Assembly: GCA_004559845.1 (NCBI GenBank)
Contig: SFWW01000057.1
Coordinates: 1 to 9,352, forward strand
Direction: 5' to 3'
Length of the DNA: 9,352 nt
Source: a bacterium
GTDB taxonomy: Bacteria; Bacteroidota; Bacteroidia; Bacteroidales; Muribaculaceae
Under the pieces are notes generated by a model. The model ran no database searches. It worked only from the letters and a program-made list of their open reading frames with translations, and had not been told where the DNA came from. Of this stretch, positions 1 to 6,197 are shown piece after piece. The translations under genes and the position numbers were made by a program. Numbering within the stretch: the first letter of the stretch is position 1; every line of letters begins with the position of its first letter.

Positions 1-1
1 C

Positions 2-403
2 CTTGCCATCAGTAGCGGTCGGAGCGACTTGTATTTGTGGTGCAATGTGGCGCAAATTGTGCTGCAAGTGGTGGTGATATTGCTCTTCAAGCCCTTAGGA
101 CTCACCGTGATGGTGGTGGCATACAGCGCCTTTTTGATTTTGTGGCTTTTGGCATGGCACATCGTGGCAAAGCGGCTGATAGGGCTAAGCCTGCGCCACA
201 CCTTCGCCGACATAGTACCCTTTATGCTGATTGCGGCAGCCGTGATGGTAGCCACCCACTATCTCACGCTGTGGCTAAGCGGCTATGTGGTGATGCTGAT
301 AGCGCGCGTGGTGATAGCAGCCCTACTCTATGTGGGCGCCATGCGGCTATTTCATGCCGAAATCATGAGCGAGTGTATCGCCTACTTCAAGAAAAAGCGA
401 TAG
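2..403 (+). CDS. Polysaccharide (O-antigen-type) flippase, C-terminal part
   Basis: This is the last 133 codons of a protein that begins left of the window; the frame is open from base 2 and ends with TAG. The fragment is very hydrophobic, with about four membrane helices separated by short basic loops, and ends in a charged tail (YFKKKR). Near its start it reads SSGRSDLYLW. A Gly-Arg-Ser-Asp-Leu stretch followed by a helix is, as I recall, typical of Bacteroidetes Wzx-like lipopolysaccharide or capsule flippases of the MOP superfamily, which move lipid-linked sugar units across the inner membrane. That assignment rests on this motif and the helix pattern, since most of the protein is missing. 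It converges on rnc with only about 50 bases between them, and I see no clear terminator there. A different multi-helix membrane protein is possible. Confidence 0.7.
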   Translation, partial: LAISSGRSDLYLWCNVAQIVLQVVVILLFKPLGLTVMVVAYSAFLILWLLAWHIVAKRLIGLSLRHTFADIVPFMLIAAAVMVATHYLTLWLSGYVVMLIARVVIAALLYVGAMRLFHAEIMSECIAYFKKKR

Positions 404-455
404 CGGCGGATGCACACCGGCAATGCTACATCGGTCGGCATATTTTGCGGCAAGG

Positions 456-1250
456 TTATGAATTGTGGGACGTAGTGTCGGCCGACTCAGCGGTAGCCAC
501 CACCTGTTGATAGAATTTGGGGTCGGAATTCAGTCGCTGCAAGGCTTTTTCGGAAGCGCCTTGGTGAGATTCCTTTTTGCTATATCCTGTGGCTTGGGCA
601 GCGAAAATGCCCCCCAAGAGCACGGCAGTGCAAAACACGGGATTATTTTCGGCATCGTTATACGTATCGCGCAATTCATATTCAATGGTCACATGGTATT
701 TTTGTGTCCATTCAATGAGTCGGCTTTTGAAGTTTTTCTCCGTGTTCACCAAATTCACGATATCGATATGATCGCGAATGATTTTCTTTTCGATGAATTT
801 TCGGGCACATTCGTAGCCCTTGTCAAGATAGATGGCACCCACAAAAGCTTCCACCACATTGCCACTGATGTAGCTATTGTGAGAAGAAGAGTGTGCTGAT
901 GCTTTCACGTGTCGGTCGAGATGAAAGATGGAGCCGATACGGTTAAGGCTTTCACGCTGCACGATTTTTGCTCGAGTGCTGGTCAGAAAACCTTCGTGTT
1001 TTTCAGGGAAGTGGCGGTAGAGATAAGCCGCCACCACGAGGTCGAGCACGGCATCTCCCAAGTATTCCAGCCGCTCATTGTTCACCCAGTTGCCATTTTC
1101 GTCTTTCACCGACTTAGATCGGTGCACGAAAGCCAATTTATAGTATTCAATGTGGTTAGGATAGAAACCTGTGAGGTCGTGTATAAACACATAAAGCCCC
1201 TTATCCTTAGAGGCAAGGAGCTTTATGAATGATATGAAACCGTTGAACAC
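456..1250 (-). CDS. rnc: Ribonuclease III
   Basis: This 264-residue protein is a double-strand-specific endoribonuclease that processes rRNA precursors and other structured RNAs. The RNase III signature NERLEYLGDAVLD is at residues 58-70, giving metal-site residues E59, E62 and D66; E86 in HEGFLTSTRA matches E. coli E65. The second catalytic segment reads SGNVVEAFVGAIYLD (129-143), so E134 matches E. coli E117, but the position of E. coli D114 is Asn131. A double-stranded-RNA-binding domain follows at about 173-241 (NFKSRLIEWTQ to GASEKALQRL). The protein is longer than E. coli Rnc (226 aa) because of an N-terminal extension and a polar C-terminal tail. The start is GTG: no in-frame ATG precedes the signature, and an in-frame TAA lies shortly upstream. 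It starts 8 nt after the fabF stop, with AAAGG inside the fabF end as a possible ribosome site, so it is almost certainly co-transcribed with fabF. Confidence 0.96.
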   Translation of the reverse strand: MFNGFISFIKLLASKDKGLYVFIHDLTGFYPNHIEYYKLAFVHRSKSVKDENGNWVNNERLEYLGDAVLDLVVAAYLYRHFPEKHEGFLTSTRAKIVQRESLNRIGSIFHLDRHVKASAHSSSHNSYISGNVVEAFVGAIYLDKGYECARKFIEKKIIRDHIDIVNLVNTEKNFKSRLIEWTQKYHVTIEYELRDTYNDAENNPVFCTAVLLGGIFAAQATGYSKKESHQGASEKALQRLNSDPKFYQQVVATAESADTTSHNS

Positions 1251-1258
1251 CGGTGTGA

Positions 1259-2539
1259 TTAACCTTTGTACTTCTTAACGATAATTGTAGCGTTGTGACC
1301 ACCGAATCCGAAAGTGTTAGACAGCGCCACATCCACTTTGCGCTTTTGTGCTTTACCGAAAGTGAAATTGAGGTTGTAGTCAATCTTTTCGTCGCGGTCG
1401 TCTTCATCATGATTGATTGTAGGAGGAACGATATCTTCCTGAACCGACTTCACGCAGAACAAAGCTTCCATAGCGCCGGTGGCACCGAGCATGTGTCCGG
1501 TCATCGACTTAGTGGAGCTAATGTTGAGTTCGTAAGCGTGCTTACCAAACAAATCCACGATGGCTTGCGCTTCGCTGAGGTCGCCTACAGGGGTGGAAGT
1601 TCCGTGCACGTTGATATAGTCCACATCATCTACAGTGAGCCCGGCATCTTCAATGGCGCGCTTCATCACCAATCTTGCTCCCAATCCTTCAGGGTGAGTG
1701 GCAGTGATATGGTAAGCATCAGCGCTTGCGCCACCGCCCACCACTTCGGCGTAGATTTTAGCGCCGCGAGCCAAGGCATGCTCGAGTTCTTCAAACACGA
1801 GGCACACGCCACCTTCACCCATCACGAAGCCGTCGCGCGAAGCGCTAAACGGGCGCGATGCAGTTTCGGGGCTATCGTTGCGAGTGGAGAGTGCGTGCAT
1901 AGCATTGAAGCCACCCACGCCCACGGGGAAGATAGCAGCTTCTGCGCCACCGGTGACCATTGCCACAGCCTTACCCAAGCGCACTTGGTTGAAGGCATCA
2001 ATCATGCCATTGGTGGAAGATGCACAAGCCGAAACCACGCCGTAGTTAGGACCACGGAAGCCATATTTGATAGAGATTTTGCCAGATGCGATGTCAGCAA
2101 TCATGGCAGGAATCAAGAACGGACTGTATTTGGGGCCCTGTTCTTCGTGAGTGGCATAGTAGCCCACCTCTTGTTCAAAGGTGTGAATGCCTCCAATGCC
2201 TGAAGAAATAATTACCCCCACCTCATCGCGGTTCACGCCTTCAGCCAAGAGGTTGGCATCTTCAATGGCTTGCTTAGCGGCAGCCAATGCGTATTGCGTG
2301 TAGAGGTCGTTTTTCTTGAAATCTCTAAGTTCTTTGCGGTCGCCTTCAGCCACATACAACTCAGGTTGGAAGTTTTTCACTTCGCATGCAAACTGAGTTT
2401 TGAAAAGGCTTGCGTCAAAATGAGTAATAGGTCCTGCACCGCTCACTCCGTCGAGGGCATTTTTCCAAGTGGATTCCACATCGTTGCCCAGAGGAGTAAT
2501 TGCTCCAAGACCTGTTACCACTACTCGTTTTAATTCCAT
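1259..2539 (-). CDS. fabF: 3-oxoacyl-[acyl-carrier-protein] synthase II
   Basis: FabF is a cytosolic condensing enzyme of type II fatty acid synthesis. It joins malonyl-ACP to a growing acyl-ACP with loss of CO2, and in many bacteria it controls the C16:1 to C18:1 step. The 426-residue protein begins RRVVVTGLG-like (KRVVVTGLGAITPLG, residues 4-18). It carries the active-site Cys at about 172 in VVSACASSTNG, the first catalytic His at about 312 in NVHGTSTPVGD, the conserved Lys near 344 and second His near 349 in TKSMTGHMLGATGA, and the C-terminal NTFGFGGHN loop with the acyl gatekeeper Phe. Its length is close to the usual 410-420. It lies 34 nt downstream of acpP, its carrier substrate, and 8 nt upstream of rnc. 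The three form the operon order I know from many Bacteroidetes. The protein appears complete, with no missing catalytic residue. Confidence 0.97.
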   Translation of the reverse strand: MELKRVVVTGLGAITPLGNDVESTWKNALDGVSGAGPITHFDASLFKTQFACEVKNFQPELYVAEGDRKELRDFKKNDLYTQYALAAAKQAIEDANLLAEGVNRDEVGVIISSGIGGIHTFEQEVGYYATHEEQGPKYSPFLIPAMIADIASGKISIKYGFRGPNYGVVSACASSTNGMIDAFNQVRLGKAVAMVTGGAEAAIFPVGVGGFNAMHALSTRNDSPETASRPFSASRDGFVMGEGGVCLVFEELEHALARGAKIYAEVVGGGASADAYHITATHPEGLGARLVMKRAIEDAGLTVDDVDYINVHGTSTPVGDLSEAQAIVDLFGKHAYELNISSTKSMTGHMLGATGAMEALFCVKSVQEDIVPPTINHDEDDRDEKIDYNLNFTFGKAQKRKVDVALSNTFGFGGHNATIIVKKYKG

Positions 2540-2573
2540 ACTGAAATATTACGTAGCGGAAATTAAAAAATAA

Positions 2574-2810
2574 TTATGCTTGAGCGTCTTCGATAAACTT
2601 GATAGCGTCGCCCACAGTTTGAATTTTTTCTGATTGGTCGTCAGGAATAGAGATACCGAATTCTTTTTCAAATTCCATAATCAATTCCACAGTGTCGAGG
2701 GAATCAGCACCAAGGTCTTGTTGGAAAGTTGCTTCGGGGGTTACTTCTGCATCGCTAACACCTAATTTATCAACGATGATTGCTTTTACTCTTTCAGAAA
2801 TTTCAGACAT
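2574..2810 (-). CDS. acpP: Acyl carrier protein
   Basis: This 78-residue acidic protein carries fatty acyl intermediates on a 4'-phosphopantetheine arm and is the central substrate carrier of type II fatty acid synthesis. The attachment serine is S37 in the DSL motif of LGADSLDTVEL, where holo-ACP synthase adds the arm. The rest is the standard four-helix fold: helix I at about 3-15, helix II from S37 (EL.MEFEKEFGI), and helix IV ending FIEDAQA. Length and motif are typical. It is the first gene of acpP-fabF-rnc. The ATG at 2810 is preceded by an A/T-rich leader rather than a Shine-Dalgarno sequence, which is usual for highly expressed Bacteroidetes genes. Confidence 0.98.
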   Translation of the reverse strand: MSEISERVKAIIVDKLGVSDAEVTPEATFQQDLGADSLDTVELIMEFEKEFGISIPDDQSEKIQTVGDAIKFIEDAQA

Positions 2811-2954
2811 AATGTTTAAATTTAAGAATGTTATTAATGTTATGTTTTGCTATGTTTTCAAACAAATTTCTTGCAAAGTAAGTAATTATTATCCGAATAT
2901 TAAAGAAAAAAATCCATAAATTGAGCATCGTTGCACTTTTTTAGGGATATCGTG

Positions 2955-2962
2955 CAAAGATA
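2955..2962 (-). promoter_or_regulatory. Candidate -7 box for acpP-fabF-rnc
   Basis: On the minus strand this reads TATCTTTG, a full match to the Bacteroidetes -7 consensus TAnnTTTG, and it is followed by CA. It would start transcription near 2950 and give acpP a leader of about 140 nt. No TTTG lies at the usual 19-21 nt upstream; the nearest TTTG copies are 14 and 24 nt away. A weaker TACTTTGC lies closer to the gene, near 2874-2881. Confidence 0.5.
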
Positions 2963-3054
2963 TTTGAAAATTTTTTCAAAATTTAACAAATTATGTCGTT
3001 TTTTCTGTCACTCCTCGGATTGGAAAGAGTCGATATGGCTCAAGCGCGTAGGCT

Positions 3055-4593
3055 CTACTTTTTTGCAGCCTTAAGCGCCTTGCGCGATTCTGCAGGGAGC
3101 GGTGTGGCTTGATCGGCATTCATAAAGTAGGAGATGCGCACCACGCCTTTTTCGTAGCCAAGCGCCACGGCGGTGCCGTTTTCGGAAGTGAACACATTAT
3201 TGCCGGTGCTCACGAAACCGTTTTTGCCCATGTGTGTAGCCATCAGCGCCACCAAATCGTCTTCCGTGCCATCGGCATAGGAGATAACGGGGAAGGCAAA
3301 TTCCACGCGTTGCACAGCAGTTGCCACATTGAATTGCACAGTGCCATCGGCGCTTTTCGATGCAATCGGACCATCGAAATAGATGAGCGTGGTGTTGAGG
3401 CGCAGCACATTGAGGTCGACGTAGGCTTCAGGATGTGCGGCATCAATGGCTTGCAACATATTGCCCACCGTGGTACCTTTAGCCACAGGCATAAAGCCTT
3501 GCTCATTAAACATGCTCATCAAATTGCTTGCCGTGATCGCCAAATCCACGAAGCCGCGAGTTGCCACCGCGGTGGGAGTGCCATTGGCATGGGCAATTTT
3601 TGCTTTACCCACCGGCGCACCTTTTTCGTCGGCAAGGAAATAGGAGCCCTTCTTTTCGCAAAGCAGATATCGATTAGCGTTCACGTCCACGATATCATAA
3701 TATTTGATAGGAATCACCACATTGCCTTCGGCATCCACCACGCCCATTTTGTCGCCTTTCACCACCACAAAAGAGCCCTTTCCTGTGGCTGAATGCTGGT
3801 CGTAACCTCCTTTTTTGATTTTTTCCGACACGGCAAAGGGATTCTCGGCATCCTTACCATCGGGAGCCAAGCAAATCACTGTGTCCGGTTTCGACACACT
3901 CACCACCGGGAGCACACCCTTATTGAAATTGGGCGACACCGGCTGATACATGGTGGAATTGGTTTTAAACGTTTCGTTGCCGGCTTTATCGATGAAACAA
4001 ATGTCAACGATGGAATCATTGTCGCGCTGAGTCATGGTGGTAGCATGGTCTTCGTAGAGGAAGGCAGAGGCTTGGTCGTATTTAGCATCAATCACCACCT
4101 TGCCTTCGGTGTTGATGTAGCCGTATTTAGAATTGATGAAGCGCGCCACAGCCACGCCACGGTTAAACATAGAGCACTCAGCCACACTGTCGCTCAATTG
4201 CTTCACCACCTCACATTTTGTGTTGATGATGCTGATACCCTTACCTTTGAGAGCAGCCAAAGCAAATCCCTCAACGCCAAATTCGGTCACACTGCCAAAG
4301 TGCTCCTTGTTGACGGGCGTTTTAGGGTCAGCCACATTATAATAGTCGAAAGTGCCTTCATCGTTCATCACAAAATACATATCGTTGATAATTGCCGAAG
4401 GCGCCACTTTGTAGGCATCTTTTGCCACCACCTCGCCATTATCGAGGTTGAGAATGCTCCACATTTTGGAGCCTTCAAGTTGCACCGGCAAATACTTCAT
4501 TGGCAATGGATATGCCTCGTTGGAGGGTTGGTTGCATGAAGCCACCAGCAACAGCAAGGCAGCCAAACACACCGATTGTAATAAATGCTTCAT
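3055..4593 (-). CDS. WG-repeat lipoprotein, function unknown
   Basis: This 512-residue protein has a lipoprotein signal: a basic start (MKH), a hydrophobic stretch, and a lipobox ending in Cys20 (LLVASC). It should be lipid-anchored in the cell envelope. The mature part is built from beta-rich WG-type repeats, in which a short strand ending in a hydrophobic-Gly pair is followed by a turn and 'G.VVI..KYD'. The clearest are residues 155-173 (SKYGYINTEGKVVIDAKYD) and 281-300 (DKMGVVDAEGNVVIPIKYYD); more worn copies are near 117-135 and 316-331. From about 350 a non-repeat C-terminal domain follows (VDLAITASNLMSMFNEQGF and onward), ending in a basic tail. WG-repeat proteins are common in Bacteroidetes, but no biochemical role follows from the repeat itself. 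It is probably a single-gene unit with its own promoter, downstream of the ZIP gene and upstream of acpP on the same strand. The envelope location is well supported; the function is unknown. Confidence 0.9.
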   Translation of the reverse strand: MKHLLQSVCLAALLLLVASCNQPSNEAYPLPMKYLPVQLEGSKMWSILNLDNGEVVAKDAYKVAPSAIINDMYFVMNDEGTFDYYNVADPKTPVNKEHFGSVTEFGVEGFALAALKGKGISIINTKCEVVKQLSDSVAECSMFNRGVAVARFINSKYGYINTEGKVVIDAKYDQASAFLYEDHATTMTQRDNDSIVDICFIDKAGNETFKTNSTMYQPVSPNFNKGVLPVVSVSKPDTVICLAPDGKDAENPFAVSEKIKKGGYDQHSATGKGSFVVVKGDKMGVVDAEGNVVIPIKYYDIVDVNANRYLLCEKKGSYFLADEKGAPVGKAKIAHANGTPTAVATRGFVDLAITASNLMSMFNEQGFMPVAKGTTVGNMLQAIDAAHPEAYVDLNVLRLNTTLIYFDGPIASKSADGTVQFNVATAVQRVEFAFPVISYADGTEDDLVALMATHMGKNGFVSTGNNVFTSENGTAVALGYEKGVVRISYFMNADQATPLPAESRKALKAAKK

Positions 4594-4641
4594 ATTAAGT
4601 TATGATGTTATAAATTTTCAAAAAAATCACAAAAGCAACTG

Positions 4642-4673
4642 CAAAACTACGAATAATTTTCCATATAATCAAC
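4642..4673 (-). promoter_or_regulatory. Promoter of the WG-repeat lipoprotein gene
   Basis: On the minus strand, GTTG (4673-4670) is followed by exactly 20 nt and then TAGTTTTG (4649-4642). This fits the Bacteroidetes housekeeping promoter TTTG-N19-21-TAnnTTTG with one mismatch in the -33 box. Transcription would start near 4636, giving a leader of about 40 nt before the ATG at 4593. It is the best promoter match in the window. Confidence 0.65.
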
Positions 4674-4773
4674 GCGAACTCGGAAAGAGGTAAACATTTT
4701 ATATCAATCAGCCCCATTTCTATGCAGAATCGGAATGATTATTCCTTATGGTAGCCAATCCGTGCACCGGGTA

Positions 4774-4855
4774 GGTATAGGCTATAGAGGCTATAGAGGC
4801 TATAGAGGGGATAGAAGCTATAGAAGCTATAGAAGCTATAGGGGCTATAGAGGAG
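4774..4855. repeat. 9-bp tandem repeat array (CTATAG core), locus 1
   Basis: Eight units of 9 bp run from 4781 to 4852, with degenerate flanks on both sides. The unit is GCTATAGAG on the plus strand, with variants GCTATAGAA, GCTATAGGG and GGGATAGAA. Each unit is a self-complementary CTATAG plus a 3-bp purine-rich spacer. The array starts about 11 nt downstream of the ZIP gene stop codon and ends roughly 100 nt before the lipoprotein promoter. A shorter array of the same unit lies at 8919-8954. Confidence 0.93.
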
Positions 4856-4863
4856 ATGGGTTG

Positions 4864-5622
4864 TTAGATTACTCGCTCGAGATAGAAGAGGGTGAAGTAG
4901 CCGAGCATGAGGGCGTAGGAGGCTTGTTTTTGGTAGCCGTGGGAATGGGTCTCGATAATCATTTCGTCGCAGATCACATAAAGCATGGCACCGCCGGCAA
5001 ATGCCAGCATCACGGGCAAGAGCGCCAAAGAGATGCCACCGGCATAAAATCCAATCATCACGCCCACAATCTCCAATAAGCCGATGCCTAACGAGATGAA
5101 GAAAGTGCGCCATCGGCTCACGCCAGCCAATAGCAATGGTGATATCACCACCATGCCTTCGGGCACATTCTGCAAAGCAATACCCACCGTCACCGCCCAG
5201 GCGTTGTCTAATTCTTCGGCGTTGAAGCCCACACCCACAGCCATTCCCTCGGGCAATTTGTGGATGGCGATTGCCATCACAAAAAGGAGCACATGGTTGA
5301 TTGACGCATTGTGGCTGTGGTGCTCTTGCTCCAGCCCGGTGAGGTTGTGGAGGTGAGGCGTTAGGAAATCGAGCACATTGAGAAACAAGGCGCCCACCAT
5401 ACCCGCAGCCAGCACGCCCACCAAAGGCCACGAGCCGGTGGTCATATCGGCAGCCGGCAAGATTAAACCGTGGATGGAAGCCGCCAGCATCACCCCGGCA
5501 CAAAATCCGAGCACAGTATCGTTCCACTTATGGGGCAATTGCTTAAAGAAAAAGCCGATAATAGAGCCCAGCACAGTGGCAAGGCAAAGCCCGATGGCAC
5601 TATATATTACATTCTGAATCAT
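4864..5622 (-). CDS. ZIP family divalent metal transporter
   Basis: This 252-residue inner-membrane protein should import Zn2+ or related divalent metals, although the true substrate cannot be read from sequence. It has about eight membrane helices, and a His-rich stretch (QEHHSHN, about 99-105) sits between helices 3 and 4. The metal-site motif of helix 4 is HKLPEG (H121, E125), and that of helix 5 is QNVPEG (Q151, E155). A conserved DEMIIETHSHG stretch (about 219-229) precedes the last helix. The Gln-Asn-x-Pro-Glu-Gly form in helix 5 and the overall layout point to the GufA/ZupT-like bacterial branch. The Lys in helix 4 (HK rather than HN) is less usual. Its length is normal. It appears to be transcribed alone, and its stop codon is followed almost at once by the 9-bp repeat array. 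Confidence 0.93.
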   Translation of the reverse strand: MIQNVIYSAIGLCLATVLGSIIGFFFKQLPHKWNDTVLGFCAGVMLAASIHGLILPAADMTTGSWPLVGVLAAGMVGALFLNVLDFLTPHLHNLTGLEQEHHSHNASINHVLLFVMAIAIHKLPEGMAVGVGFNAEELDNAWAVTVGIALQNVPEGMVVISPLLLAGVSRWRTFFISLGIGLLEIVGVMIGFYAGGISLALLPVMLAFAGGAMLYVICDEMIIETHSHGYQKQASYALMLGYFTLFYLERVI

Positions 5623-5638
5623 CGCACGAAAAAGAATT

Positions 5639-5646
5639 CAAATTTA
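5639..5646 (-). promoter_or_regulatory. Possible -7 box for the ZIP transporter gene
   Basis: The minus strand reads TAAATTTG, matching TAnnTTTG, 16 nt upstream of the ZIP ATG. No TTTG or TTG is found 19-21 nt further upstream, and the resulting leader would be only about 10 nt. This is a weak call. Confidence 0.3.
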
Positions 5647-5695
5647 GCGAGGATAAACCTTCGGTAGAAAAATAAATGGATTATTATAGAAGTTA

Positions 5696-5884
5696 TCGCT
5701 CCCCCACCCTAAGGGAGAGGCTAACGATAGTGTGGCGGGTGCAGATAACTGCACGCTGAATGCTGAAACGGTAATAAAAAACGGTTAAGAAAGGGTACAA
5801 AGCAATAGCGTGTCGCTTCCGGGAAGCGTAGCGCACATCGTGGTGATGCCAACTATAAGCCATCCTCTACCGGGAGCGACACGC
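5696..5884. repeat. Intergenic inverted-repeat cluster, possible structured or repeated element
   Basis: The gene-free stretch between the ZIP and winged-helix genes is full of inverted repeats. TCGCTCCC at 5696-5703 is matched by its perfect complement GGGAGCGA at 5872-5879. GCGTGTCGCT at 5808-5817 pairs with AGCGACACGC at 5875-5884, and the stem can extend inward to about 15 bp around a 47-nt loop. Inside are two local hairpins: CGCTTC-CGG-GAAGCG (5814-5828) and GTGCAG-ATAA-CTGCAC (about 5739-5754). The motif CGCTYCC thus occurs four times, twice in each orientation. No convincing coding frame covers it. It may be a dispersed intergenic repeat or a structured 3' region of the winged-helix gene transcript; I cannot tell which. 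Confidence 0.6.
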
Positions 5885-5910
5885 CATTGGAGGGATTGAG
5901 GCGCAGACGA

Positions 5911-6093
5911 TTATTCTGCCGGCGCCCATTTACAGCGCACCGGCGAAACGATGGCGCCTTCTTCTTTGAGTTGCTTCATAGCCTTGTCCACTTCCTTGCG
6001 GTCGAGTCCGCTCAATTCAGCGATTTTGCCGGCGTTGAGCGGTTGTCCGGCTTCTTTCATTGTAGCCAACACTTTTTCTTTTGCTTCCATCAT
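5911..6093 (-). CDS. Small winged-helix DNA-binding protein
   Basis: This 60-residue protein (MMEAKEKVLATMKEAG at the start) is built like a minimal winged helix. Helix 1 is at about 4-15, a helix-turn-helix at about 20-44 (NAGKIAELSGLDRKEVDKAMKQL), and a beta wing follows (GAIVSPVRCKWAP). Short proteins of this form are widespread in Bacteroidales and are usually annotated as transcriptional regulators; no target is known to me. A longer open frame runs upstream to 6279, but its extra part is an Arg/Leu/Pro-rich stretch that overlaps the queA end, so the start is one of two adjacent ATG codons at 6093 or 6090. It follows queA on the same strand but is separated by a terminator-like hairpin and a -7 box, so it is probably transcribed on its own. 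Its stop codon is about 27 nt from the inverted-repeat cluster. Confidence 0.82.
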   Translation of the reverse strand: MMEAKEKVLATMKEAGQPLNAGKIAELSGLDRKEVDKAMKQLKEEGAIVSPVRCKWAPAE

Positions 6094-6134
6094 CGTAATG
6101 AATTGAAAAGGGTTAATAAAAATAATGATATGTC

Positions 6135-6142
6135 CAAAGTTA
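6135..6142 (-). promoter_or_regulatory. Candidate -7 box for the small winged-helix gene
   Basis: The minus strand reads TAACTTTG, a full match to TAnnTTTG, 42 nt upstream of the ATG at 6093. There is no TTG at the expected -33 spacing. Its position just after the queA terminator candidate favours separate transcription of the small gene. Confidence 0.5.
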
Positions 6143-6177
6143 GCAAAAAAAATTGGATATGGCTCACTCACATTTGC

Positions 6178-6197
6178 AAAAAAATGCGAAAGGCGCA
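6178..6197 (-). terminator. Intrinsic terminator candidate after queA
   Basis: Read on the minus strand, TGCG and CGCA (6197-6194 and 6188-6185) form a short stem around a 5-nt loop and are followed at once by seven T residues (6184-6178). The core stem is only 4 bp, extended by a G-T and an A-T pair. It overlaps the queA stop codon. Confidence 0.45.

Noticed and set aside
1295..2203. 302-codon plus-strand frame antisense to fabF, His- and Ala-rich
   Set aside because: It is a codon-bias shadow: fabF on the opposite strand has all catalytic motifs, and the antisense product matches no family pattern.
2990..3054. Terminator after the WG-repeat gene
   Set aside because: Only a 4-bp stem could be drawn, and on the transcribed strand it is followed by A residues, not T.
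3109..4539. Two long plus-strand frames (227 and 248 codons) antisense to the WG-repeat gene
   Set aside because: Both are His-rich shadows of the lipoprotein gene, which has a signal peptide, repeats and a good promoter.
4774..4855. CRISPR array
   Set aside because: The units are 9 bp with 3-bp spacers; there are no 24-37 bp repeats, unique spacers or cas genes.
4735..5079. Plus-strand frame encoding a run of Gly-Tyr-Arg and Ser-Tyr-Arg repeats, resembling an RGG/YRG-type protein
   Set aside because: The repeat is the direct translation of the 9-bp DNA satellite, and the rest is antisense to the ZIP gene with no family features. A 9-bp unit always gives a three-residue peptide repeat.
4739..5527. 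262-codon minus-strand frame overlapping the ZIP gene and running through the satellite
   Set aside because: It lies in another frame of a clear transporter gene, is rich in Arg, Cys and Gly, and ends in Tyr-Ser-Leu repeats from the satellite.
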